Below, one piece after another: positions 37,688 to 45,060 of a stretch of DNA of 64,000 nucleotides. How positions within the stretch are numbered: the first letter of the stretch is position 1; each line of letters begins with the position of its first letter. The notes beneath the pieces are model-generated. The model did no database searches. It saw only the letters and a list, made by a program, of their open reading frames with translations, and had not been told where the DNA came from. Made by a program: the position numbers and the translations under genes. The stretch comes from Anaerolineales bacterium (lineage in GTDB: Bacteria > Chloroflexota > Anaerolineae > Anaerolineales > UBA11579), in assembly GCA_019637805.1 (NCBI GenBank), contig JAHBVB010000001.1, positions 695,875-759,874 of the forward strand, in the 5' to 3' direction.

Positions 37688-38272
37688 TTATGCGCGTTCG
37701 GCCAGCCGCAGGAAGTATTTATGGAAGCGGTCGTCGCCACTGATCTCCGGATGGAACGAGGTGGCCAACAGGCGGCCCTGTTTGGCTGCCACAATGCGCC
37801 CGTCAGCCAGAGCGCACAGCACCTCGGCGTCACCTGAGATCTGCTCAATGAGCGGGGCGCGGATGAAAACCACATGCAGGGGCGCATCGCTGGGGTCGAC
37901 TTCCTTGAGGGCCGGGATGTGCAGGTCAGCCTCAAAGCTTTGCACCTGGCGGCCAAAGGCGTTGCGCTCCACAGTGATGTCCATCAGACTCAGCAGGGGT
38001 TGCTGTCGGCGAGCATCCTTGGAAAGGAAGATGGCTCCGGCGCAGGTGCCCCAGATGGCCTTCTCGCGGCCGAAAGCCCGCAACGGCTCAACCAGACCGA
38101 AGTCCACCGCCAGCTTGCCGATGGTGGTCGACTCGCCGCCGGGGATGATCAGCCCATCCAGGCCGTCGAGCTCAGCCGGCAGGCGCACCTCGCGGGTGGC
38201 CACACCCAGACGGGCCAGGGCGGCCAAATGCTCAGCAAAGTCGCCCTGCAGGGCGAGGACACCGATGTGCAT
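37688..38272 (-). CDS. pdxT: Pyridoxal 5'-phosphate synthase glutaminase subunit PdxT
   Basis: 194 residues from ATG 38272 (AAGG 8 bases upstream; a TTG start five codons earlier is possible). Class I-like glutaminase: LIIPGGESTTIGKL, WGTCAGAIFLSKD with the nucleophile Cys, and SFHPEIS with His and Glu of the triad. Releases ammonia and passes it to PdxS. Adjacent to pdxS (50 bp gap) in the order pdxS-pdxT on the minus strand. Confidence 0.96.
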   Translation of the reverse strand: MHIGVLALQGDFAEHLAALARLGVATREVRLPAELDGLDGLIIPGGESTTIGKLAVDFGLVEPLRAFGREKAIWGTCAGAIFLSKDARRQQPLLSLMDITVERNAFGRQVQSFEADLHIPALKEVDPSDAPLHVVFIRAPLIEQISGDAEVLCALADGRIVAAKQGRLLATSFHPEISGDDRFHKYFLRLAERA

Positions 38273-38322
38273 AGAAGGAGCCTTCAAAATTCCCAGTTAC
38301 ATCAACTGGTGATTGGTTGGAC

Positions 38323-39210
38323 TTACCAGCCGCGCTTGGCGAGCAACTCTTCTTGTGGAATATCGGTCACCTGGCGGCCGACCATCGGCTCGCCCAGGTT
38401 GCGGCTGACTTCCGCCAGGATCTCAGGATTCTTGTAGTGGGTGGTGGCTTTGACGATCGCCTCGGCGCGCTTGGCCGGGTCGCCGGACTTGAAGATGCCG
38501 GAGCCAACGAACACGCCGTCCACGCCCAGCTGCATCATCAGCGCCGCGTCGGCCGGGGTGGCGAGGCCGCCGGCGGCGAAGTTGACCACCGGCAGGCGGC
38601 CCAGTTCCTGGGTCTGCTTGACCAGGGTATAGGGCGCTTGGATGTCTTTGGCATAGGTGTACAACTCTTCATCCGCCATGGTCTGCAGGCGGCGAATCTC
38701 GCCCAACACGGTGCGCGCATGGCGCACGGCTTCGACCACATCCCCGGTGCCGGCTTCGCCTTTGGTGCGGATCATCGCCGCGCCTTCACCGATACGGCGC
38801 AGGGCTTCGCCCAAGTTGCGGCAGCCGCACACGAAGGGAATCTTGAAGTCATGTTTGTTGATGTGATGGGCCTCGTCGGCCGGGGTGAGCACCTCGGATT
38901 CATCCACGTAGTCCACGCCCAGATATTCCAGGATCTGCGCCTCGACGAAGTGGCCGATGCGCACCTTGGCCATCACCGGGATGCTGACCGCGGCCATGAT
39001 GTCTTCGATCAGGCCGGGGTCGCTCATGCGCGCCACACCACCGTGGGCGCGAATGTCGGCGGGGACGCGCTCCAAAGCCATCACGGCGCAGGCGCCGGCG
39101 TTCTCAGCGATCTTGGCTTGCTCAGCGGTGACCACATCCATGATCACGCCGCCTTTCAACATCTGGGCCAGTCCGGCCTTGACTTCAAAAGTGGCTACTT
39201 GGGTTTCCAT
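38323..39210 (-). CDS. pdxS: Pyridoxal 5'-phosphate synthase subunit PdxS
   Basis: 295 residues from ATG 39210 (GGAG upstream), normal length. Builds PLP from ribose 5-phosphate, glyceraldehyde 3-phosphate and ammonia. [20 protein letters not shown] (Asp and phosphate site), [20 protein letters not shown] (Lys forming the first Schiff base) and [20 protein letters not shown] (second Lys region) are nearly invariant family blocks. With PdxT it forms the 12+12 complex of the DXP-independent route. Confidence 0.98.
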   Translation of the reverse strand: METQVATFEVKAGLAQMLKGGVIMDVVTAEQAKIAENAGACAVMALERVPADIRAHGGVARMSDPGLIEDIMAAVSIPVMAKVRIGHFVEAQILEYLGVDYVDESEVLTPADEAHHINKHDFKIPFVCGCRNLGEALRRIGEGAAMIRTKGEAGTGDVVEAVRHARTVLGEIRRLQTMADEELYTYAKDIQAPYTLVKQTQELGRLPVVNFAAGGLATPADAALMMQLGVDGVFVGSGIFKSGDPAKRAEAIVKATTHYKNPEILAEVSRNLGEPMVGRQVTDIPQEELLAKRGW

Positions 39211-39287
39211 CACAGCTCCGGGAGGGGACGTATTTCGCAAAAAAAATTCTACCATGCGGGGTTATCGAACTGTGCGCGCTGCGGCTA

Positions 39288-39845
39288 CTAGCTCAGACGC
39301 AAATGCATCACATGCCGGCGGCTGCCCGCCCGGCCGGTTTCGATGAAGCCCGCCTGTTCAAAAGTGGGCACAAAGCCCATGAAACGATAGCTGGGCGAAT
39401 CCGGGTCCACCGGGTAGGCCTCCACGATACGCGCCCCGCGCCGGCGCGCTGTCTCGGTGGCCTGCTGCAGTAGTTGTTTCATTAGGCCCTCGCCGCGCAA
39501 GGCGCGCGGCACATAGAAGCAGGTCAGCGACCAGACCTGGTCCGCGGCTACGCCCGCATAGTCCGGGCCGCCCAGCGCGTTGTGGCTGGGGCGCGGAGCG
39601 ATCGAGCACCAGGCCACCGCTTTGTCTCCATGGTAAGCCAGGATCCCTACCGGCGTCCCCGCCTGCACCATGCTCTGCAAGGCTTGCTTGCGCTGCGCAT
39701 TGCTGGCCTTGTTGCGGTCACCGGCCAGCGGCCGCCAAGCCATGCACCAGCAGTAGCCAGGTGCGCCCTTGCTTTCGAACAGAGCGGCCATATCCGCCCA
39801 ATTGGCCTGGGTTACTTCGCGAAAAGTGAGTGAGGGCTGCTGCAT
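39288..39845 (-). CDS. GNAT-family N-acetyltransferase with CWC motif
   Basis: 185 residues. GNAT core: VWSLTCFYVPRALRGEGLMK with R-x-x-R-G-E-G as the acetyl-CoA loop, and QLLQQATETARRRGARIVEA. N-terminal GAPGYCWCMAWRPLAGDRNK parallels CYCQRF in the GNAT at 22235; both also share AWCSIAPRP/GWCAVEPRE. They are a distinct Cys-rich subfamily. Target unknown. Located just upstream of pdxS on the same strand, probably as its own unit. Confidence 0.87.
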   Translation of the reverse strand: MQQPSLTFREVTQANWADMAALFESKGAPGYCWCMAWRPLAGDRNKASNAQRKQALQSMVQAGTPVGILAYHGDKAVAWCSIAPRPSHNALGGPDYAGVAADQVWSLTCFYVPRALRGEGLMKQLLQQATETARRRGARIVEAYPVDPDSPSYRFMGFVPTFEQAGFIETGRAGSRRHVMHLRLS

Positions 39846-39923
39846 GCTAGCTCCTTCCTGGAGTGGAGGACGCTGATTCTACTCTTTGGGCCGGCCTCAC
39901 AATAGTCGCCGGAATCGGGCAGA

Positions 39924-40769
39924 TCAACCCAATGGGACGAAGCGCGTATCCCCATCCAGGTCATAGGCCTCTCGATAGGCCTGGCGCCGCTGGATGTATT
40001 GGCGGGGCGTCAACCCGGCAAAGCGCTGGAATTCTCGATTGAAATGCGCCTGGTCATGGTATCCCGCCATCTGCGCCAAGGCGGCCCAGTCGGGTGTGCC
40101 CTGCATGCCTAAGCTGGGCAGCAATGCGGCAAAACGCAGCACACGGGCGAACTGCTTGGGCCGCAGGCCGACCAAGACAGTGAACTGCTGGATAAGGTGT
40201 TTGTGACTGACGTTCAAATCGGCGCTGAGCGCGGCCAGGTTAATGTTGCCGCCGGCCGCCTGCATGCGGGCGACTGCGGCCAAGACCAGAGCCAGGCCGC
40301 GGCGCCGCGGGTCGAGTTGGGCACGCAGGAAGTCTTCCAGAAGGGTAAAGCGCAGCGGGCCGGCAGCTGACAAGCTGGCGTGCAGTTGGGAGGTTTTCTG
40401 GACGCCGATGATCTCGGCCAGGGGCACGACGCGGTCGGCGAAGCTGCTTACCGCCTGCGGGAAGAGGGCCGCCGCGCCGCCCGGCTTCAGCCGCGCCCCG
40501 ACCATGTGGCTGGTTTGCGATTCAATCGTGATGTAGCGGCTCTGCGGTCCGGCCAGCCAAGCGACGGAATGCTCTTCATGGGCCTGCAGGTCCGCTCCTT
40601 CATACACTCGGTGAGGCCGGCCAAAGTTGAAGATTAGTTCGATATAGGGGCTGGGCAGAATGATCTCGCGCGCCTGGTAGATGGGGATATTTTGATACCA
40701 CAGCGTCTCGACATAGGCGTCCAGCGGCGGGCCAGGAGCTTTTGCGCCACCCAGGTGAGCGATGGTCAT
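39924..40769 (-). CDS. AraC-family transcriptional regulator
   Basis: 281 residues from ATG 40769, whose ATGA overlaps the upstream membrane-protein stop. The C-terminal 100 residues have two HTH motifs: NINLAALSADLNVSHKHLIQ and WAALAQMAGYHDQAHFNREF, followed by the AraC signature FAGLTPRQYIQRRQAYR. The N-terminal 170 residues contain a DUF6597-like region (ILPSPYIELIFNFGRPHRVY and HMVGARLKPGGAAALFPQAV), often found in AraC regulators. It is the last gene of an ECF sigma operon and may feed back on it. Confidence 0.9.
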   Translation of the reverse strand: MTIAHLGGAKAPGPPLDAYVETLWYQNIPIYQAREIILPSPYIELIFNFGRPHRVYEGADLQAHEEHSVAWLAGPQSRYITIESQTSHMVGARLKPGGAAALFPQAVSSFADRVVPLAEIIGVQKTSQLHASLSAAGPLRFTLLEDFLRAQLDPRRRGLALVLAAVARMQAAGGNINLAALSADLNVSHKHLIQQFTVLVGLRPKQFARVLRFAALLPSLGMQGTPDWAALAQMAGYHDQAHFNREFQRFAGLTPRQYIQRRQAYREAYDLDGDTRFVPLG

Positions 40770-41269
40770 GGCGTTTGGGTTGGGCGACCCAGCCAATTGC
40801 GCAGTGGTGGATACAGCAGGGCAAACAACAAGGCGAGGATTGACAGGCCGCAGACGCTCAGGGCCCACACGCCGAAGACGGCCAAACCACCAACGCCCAG
40901 TTCCACCAGGTCGGCAGCCAAGGCAAACGGCCGGTGGCCTTCAGTCAGTGGGTCCAGCCCTGCGGTGGGTATGGCCGCGGCCTGGGCTGGGTTGATGAAG
41001 CTGCCCAGCAACACCTGGCCCAGCATAAGGCTGCTGACCAACCCCGCGCCAGCCAGAGGCTGCAGCAAGGCCCCCAACGCCATCTCACGGCCCAACTGGC
41101 CGCGCCCCAAGGATTGGATGCGGCGTTGCACCCAGTAAAAGAAGGCCGTCAGGCCAAGGCCGGCGGCAAGGGCCAGCAACCAGCCAGCCGCGTCGTGGGG
41201 AGCAAAGCCAAGCAGGGTGGGCGGTACCACCAGTACCGTTGCCACAATGAAGGCCCGGTCAAATTGCAT
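40766..41269 (-). CDS. Membrane protein of unknown function in the ECF sigma operon
   Basis: 167 residues. Four hydrophobic segments: FIVATVLVVPPTLLGFA, GWLLALAAGLGLTAFFYWV, ALLQPLAGAGLVSSLMLGQV and VFGVWALSVCGLSILALLFA. A short basic loop (QRRIQSLGRGQLG) probably faces the cytoplasm. No family recognised; the Ala/Leu/Gly-rich helices resemble Yip1-like domains but too weakly to name. Sits between the large sensor-like protein (25 bp gap) and AraC (4-bp overlap). Confidence 0.7.
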   Translation of the reverse strand: MQFDRAFIVATVLVVPPTLLGFAPHDAAGWLLALAAGLGLTAFFYWVQRRIQSLGRGQLGREMALGALLQPLAGAGLVSSLMLGQVLLGSFINPAQAAAIPTAGLDPLTEGHRPFALAADLVELGVGGLAVFGVWALSVCGLSILALLFALLYPPLRNWLGRPTQTP

Positions 41270-41294
41270 GCCCAAAATTATAGGCTGGTTTGCC

Positions 41295-43550
41295 TCAAGG
41301 CGCCCAGCCCATCACCTGCAGGCTTGGCAGCGGCAGCGTGTAGGCCTTGCAGTCATTTACATTCAGTAGCAGAGGCGGCTGCCAGGTGGAGAGGTTTGCG
41401 TCCAGCACGTTGATCAGCAGCCAGTCAGCATCCATCCAAGCCCCGGCAGAGAATTGAACCTCCGCGTCGGATTCGGCCAGCACGCGTGGGGCTCCCTTGG
41501 GCAGCTCGACCAGATGCAGGCTGTAATTGAAGCCGCCGAAGAGCTGTTCGCCATAAGTAGCATAGCGCCCATCTGAGGACAGGGCAGGAAACCCGCCCTT
41601 CACATTATTGAAGACGTGCAAGCTCTGCGCAGCGCCGCTGGTCAATTCCAGCGACTGCAATTCTGTGCCATTGGCGGTCAGGCGGCTGACCACGATCTGC
41701 TGGCCCTCAGGCCAGCCAGCCACCGCCACAACATATTGCGTATCGCCGGGCACAGTCCGCAAGTCGCTGCCATCCGCGTTAAGCACAGCCAAACCATCGC
41801 CGCCCAGCAGCAGTTGCGCTCCATCCGGCGACCAGGCCAGCGGGCGATAGGTTTGGCCGGCCGGCAACAGGCGGTCCTGCCCGCTGGCGATATCAAACAG
41901 GCGCAGGCCGTCGCGGGCATAAGCCACCTGGCTGCCATCCGGAGAGAGGAAGGCCGAGCTGCCCGTGGCGATGGTTCGGCGTTGACCATCCGGCAGCGAA
42001 ATCAGGACCAACTGGGGCAGGGGGCCGCCGGCCGAGAAATCCTGGACCAGCACCGTACCGGTCAGCCACTCAGCCGGAACTTGCTGGGCGCGTTGCTGGT
42101 AGCTCAAGCGGCTAAAACAAGCGCCAGAGGTTTCGGGCTGGCTCGTTGTGGTTTGTGGCGCCGCATGGGGCAGATCCACCTGGGTCTCCCAGGGGCCTTC
42201 AACCACCACTTCCATATGAGACAGCTCAATCCGGCGCAGGCCGCGCGGCACATAGTCATAGCCAATCATCTGGGTCATGGACCCATCCGCTCCACCGCCA
42301 CCCCCGCCAAACAACATCTGACTCTGGTTGTCTGGGTCGATAAAGCTGACGGAGGCCAGCTGTTCATCAAGTTGTATCGTCAGCTGCAGTCCAAAGTTGC
42401 CATCCGCGGCGGCCACAAAGCGCACTGTCAACACCTCAACCCGGTAGCCGTCGACGGTAAGGGTCTGGTTGAGCGGCCAGACCTGCTGATCTTGAGGGTT
42501 CTCCCCCAGGTCAATCTCCACCACCGGCCTCTGCTCTGTGCTGAGCTGGCGCGGGGTGGTTACCGCTTGCAGGCGAAACGTCAGCGGTGAAGCGATCTGC
42601 GTCGTCTGGGTGCGAATGCTCCAGGTTTCTGATTTATTCTCCCAGTCACTGGAATTGTTGGGATAGTCCACTTCGAAGAGCACGCGACTGCCTTTGGCAT
42701 CCAGCAGTTCAAGCTCAGAAATTGATACGAACTCATACGGCGTGTCTGCCCAGGAAAAGGACACGGGGAACAGGTAGCCGCCTTCGACCTCCACCAATTG
42801 ATTGACGGAAAGACGGATTCCGTCCGCGGGCGGAGGCGTCTCTTGCGGATTGTGCGGCAAATGCACAATCGGGAGCACCTCAAAGCCTTCCGGGGCCGGG
42901 ATGAAGTTCAGGGAGGCCTGCCAGTCCTGAGGGGTATTGTCCTCCCGGGTGCCGGGCAGACAAGGGGCCACCAATGTGACCGGCCCCACGCCTGCCGGCA
43001 GGCTGGCTGCTTCCAGGCTGATCTCTCGCCAATTGAGCCCGCCGCCCCCACTGGCATGGTGGCTATCAAACCGCTCGCCCTCGGGCGTAAGCAGATACGG
43101 GTTCAGCAGGCAGCCCGTATCGGCTTCGTCGTTAGGCCACTGATCGGGGCGGATGCCTTCGAAAAAGATCGTCAGCCGGGTGCGCTCGTCATCAATCACA
43201 CCCTGCTCCACGTGCAGGGTGATGCCGTCGCGCTCAACCGTCACGGGACTCTCCAAGACGCGCAGGCCGCCTTCAGTCTGCACGAAACCAATACCGGGGA
43301 TATATCCGCCCAACCAGTCCAGCACCTGCTGGGCCAGCACACGCCCCGGGCCGAGGGCCAGGACCACTGCCAGCAAGAGCGCCGCGGCGCCCAGTGCCAG
43401 CCCGCGCCGCGCAGCATGGCGGCGCGGCGCGTGGGCCGCCTGGTCCAGCAACTGCTGGCGCAGGCGGTGCACAAAGGCGGCCTCCGCCCCCGGTGCTGCC
43501 AGGGCGGCGCGCACTTGCTCTTCAAAATAGGCAGCAGGCTGGTCACTCAT
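41295..43550 (-). CDS. Single-pass membrane protein with large extracellular beta-rich and propeller domains, likely partner of the ECF sigma
   Basis: 751 residues from ATG 43550, overlapping the sigma gene by 8 bp. Cytoplasmic residues 1-48 are followed by one membrane helix (GLALGAAALLLAVVLALGPG), then about 700 exported residues. The first part (70-440) is beta-rich and may contain a DUF4179-like module; the second (from about 490) has WD/PD40-like repeats (FLSPDGSQVAYARDG, PLAWSPDGAQLLLGG, PALSSDGRYATYGEQ). The position behind a sigma factor suggests an anti-sigma-like sensor, but the short N-terminus lacks a recognisable zinc anti-sigma motif. Function inferred from context. Confidence 0.78.
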   Translation of the reverse strand: MSDQPAAYFEEQVRAALAAPGAEAAFVHRLRQQLLDQAAHAPRRHAARRGLALGAAALLLAVVLALGPGRVLAQQVLDWLGGYIPGIGFVQTEGGLRVLESPVTVERDGITLHVEQGVIDDERTRLTIFFEGIRPDQWPNDEADTGCLLNPYLLTPEGERFDSHHASGGGGLNWREISLEAASLPAGVGPVTLVAPCLPGTREDNTPQDWQASLNFIPAPEGFEVLPIVHLPHNPQETPPPADGIRLSVNQLVEVEGGYLFPVSFSWADTPYEFVSISELELLDAKGSRVLFEVDYPNNSSDWENKSETWSIRTQTTQIASPLTFRLQAVTTPRQLSTEQRPVVEIDLGENPQDQQVWPLNQTLTVDGYRVEVLTVRFVAAADGNFGLQLTIQLDEQLASVSFIDPDNQSQMLFGGGGGGADGSMTQMIGYDYVPRGLRRIELSHMEVVVEGPWETQVDLPHAAPQTTTSQPETSGACFSRLSYQQRAQQVPAEWLTGTVLVQDFSAGGPLPQLVLISLPDGQRRTIATGSSAFLSPDGSQVAYARDGLRLFDIASGQDRLLPAGQTYRPLAWSPDGAQLLLGGDGLAVLNADGSDLRTVPGDTQYVVAVAGWPEGQQIVVSRLTANGTELQSLELTSGAAQSLHVFNNVKGGFPALSSDGRYATYGEQLFGGFNYSLHLVELPKGAPRVLAESDAEVQFSAGAWMDADWLLINVLDANLSTWQPPLLLNVNDCKAYTLPLPSLQVMGWAP

Positions 43551-44061
43551 TGGGGGACTCCATTTCAGCTTGTAAACGCGCCAGCAAGCGATAGACGCTC
43601 TTCTTGACTGTGTCCGGCTTGCGCTCCAGCAGCGCGCCGATCTCAACGAAGCTCAAGTCGGCCACGTAGCGCAACTGCAGCAATTCGCGTTCAGCCGCGG
43701 GCAACCCGGCGATCAGGGCGGCGAGTTCAAGCTGTCCTTGAGCGGAAACCGCCGCCAGTTGCTCGACCTCGTCCGGCGAAGCGGGGTGGCCGGCGCGGCT
43801 TTGGCGGCGGAAGTGATCGGCGGCTTTGCGCCGGGCAATCGAGAACAACCAGGCGCTGAAGGCGCCGCTGTGTCGATAACCCGGCAAACTCTCCAGCGCC
43901 GCCAGAAAGGTCTGGGCGGTGAGCTCTTCGGCATCTTGGCGGTTGCTCACCCGGCTGAACAGGTAGCGGAACACGGGCTGGACGTAATACTCATAGATCG
44001 CCGCGAACTGGGCGCGGTCGCGTTGAGCGCTGCGGATCATGGCGGGGTCTGGTGGCGGCAT
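43543..44061 (-). CDS. ECF-type RNA polymerase sigma factor
   Basis: 172 residues. Region 2: YEYYVQPVFRYLFSRVSNRQ, DAEELTAQTFLAALESLPGY and AWLFSIARRKAADHFRR. Region 4: LPAAERELLQLRYVADLSFV and GALLERKPDTVKKSVYRLLA, the -35-recognising HTH. Regions 1.1 and 3 are absent, as in extracytoplasmic-function sigmas. First gene of a four-gene minus-strand operon with a membrane/extracellular protein that probably controls it. Divergent from the GntR promoter at 44122. Confidence 0.93.
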   Translation of the reverse strand: MPPPDPAMIRSAQRDRAQFAAIYEYYVQPVFRYLFSRVSNRQDAEELTAQTFLAALESLPGYRHSGAFSAWLFSIARRKAADHFRRQSRAGHPASPDEVEQLAAVSAQGQLELAALIAGLPAAERELLQLRYVADLSFVEIGALLERKPDTVKKSVYRLLARLQAEMESPNE

Positions 44062-44121
44062 GGGTGGGTTGGCCTCTATCTATTAAATCGTCAAACAGGC
44101 TACAAAAGGGACAACCAATGC

Positions 44122-44175
44122 TTGACAAAATCCCCCGGCGTATATACAATAATACAAATATACAATGATACAAAC
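44122..44175 (+). promoter_or_regulatory. gntR promoter with tandem operator repeats
   Basis: TTGACA (44122-44127), 17-bp spacer, TACAAT (44145-44150). From 44144 to 44175 four tandem 8-bp units follow the pattern ATACAA(A/T)N; seen at larger scale they are two 16-bp direct repeats (44143-44158 and 44159-44174) with one mismatch. They overlap the -10 box and the transcription start, as expected of an autorepressor site. Confidence 0.85.
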
Positions 44176-44589
44176 ATGAAGATACACGTTGATCTGACCA
44201 CCCACCATCCCGTCTACCTGCAGATCGTAGAGCAGGTGCGCGCCGCTTTGGACGCCGGCCAGCTGCAGGCTGGGGACAAACTGCCAACAGTACGCCAGTT
44301 GGCCAACGAACTGGAGGTCAACTTCAACACCGTGGCGCGAGCCTACCGCCTGCTGGACAAAAAGGGCATCATCTCCACCCAACGCGGACGCGGCACCTTC
44401 ATCTCCGGCCAGGCCAAGCGCGACCCAGAAAGCCTGCGCCGCCAGCAACTGAGCGTGCTGGCCGAGCATTTTCTGCACGAAGCCGAACGCCTGGGGTTTG
44501 CTCCCACCCAGGCCCAGGCCATCTTCAACAAACAGTTTGAAGGTTGGAAGCGCGACCTGCGCCGCTTCAACCGCAAGGAAGCGCCATGA
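44176..44589 (+). CDS. GntR-family regulator, YtrA subtype
   Basis: 137 residues. Winged-helix GntR domain at residues 10-78: PVYLQIVEQVRAALDAGQLQ, GDKLPTVRQLANELEVNFNT, VARAYRLLDKKGIISTQRGR, GTFISG. The short C-terminal helical tail (60 residues) is that of YtrA-type regulators, which control ABC transporters. The gene begins about 19 nt after the transcription start and lies under the operator repeats described at 44122. Its stop overlaps the next ATG (ATGA). The downstream genes encode an ABC system, in line with the subtype. Confidence 0.93.
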   Translation: MKIHVDLTTHHPVYLQIVEQVRAALDAGQLQAGDKLPTVRQLANELEVNFNTVARAYRLLDKKGIISTQRGRGTFISGQAKRDPESLRRQQLSVLAEHFLHEAERLGFAPTQAQAIFNKQFEGWKRDLRRFNRKEAP

Positions 44590-44990
44590 GCTCTGCAGCT
44601 GTTGCCGCCGCGGCGGCCCAAGCCGCCCGCATCCGCCAACAAGAGGAGGAAGATATGACCCGCTACGACCCACAAGACTTGAGCCAATGGGAGTTCAAGA
44701 TCCTGCGTTCGCACATCAACCAGTTCCGCAATCCCCAGGCCCTGCAGCGCGCCATCGCCGAAGAGCGCCAGGGAGACTGGGAACTGCTCGAGAAGTTCGA
44801 CGAGTCGCGCGTGCGTTTCCGCCGCCCAGTAGGCGCCCGCCGGCAGGATGCCAGTCGCCCGCAGGGGTACGACCCTTACCGCACCACCTACGGCATATCC
44901 GAAGCCGGGATCGCCCTGTGGGTGGTCGGCGCCATCCTGGCCTTCTTCATCCTGTTCTTCGTCGTGCTCAACCTGCTGAGGCTGGTCTGA
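44586..44990 (+). CDS. Small single-pass membrane protein of the GntR-ABC operon
   Basis: 134 residues if translation starts at ATG 44586 (ATGA overlap with gntR). A second possible start, ATG 44655, has a strong GAGGAGGAAG just upstream. The Ala-rich N-terminus and the acidic QQEEED stretch precede a polar region (KILRSHINQFRNPQALQRAI) that looks like a helical pair. One hydrophobic helix lies at the end (GIALWVVGAILAFFILFFVV). No family recognised. Probably a transporter accessory in the same operon. Confidence 0.7.
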   Translation: MSSAAVAAAAAQAARIRQQEEEDMTRYDPQDLSQWEFKILRSHINQFRNPQALQRAIAEERQGDWELLEKFDESRVRFRRPVGARRQDASRPQGYDPYRTTYGISEAGIALWVVGAILAFFILFFVVLNLLRLV

Positions 44991-45033
44991 CACCGGCGTA
45001 TCGAAACACACTCCCGGGTGTAGACTGGGAGTA

Positions 45034-45049
45034 TGTTTCACGTGAAACC
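45034..45049. promoter_or_regulatory. parS-like ParB binding site 1
   Basis: TGTTTCACGTGAAACC matches the Bacillus parS consensus (TGTTNCACGTGAAACA) at 15 of 16 positions, and its GTTTCACGTGAAAC core is a perfect 14-bp palindrome. It lies 12 bp before the next start codon. The identical 16-mer recurs at 45987. Confidence 0.85.
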
Positions 45050-45060
45050 TTAGGAGTCGC

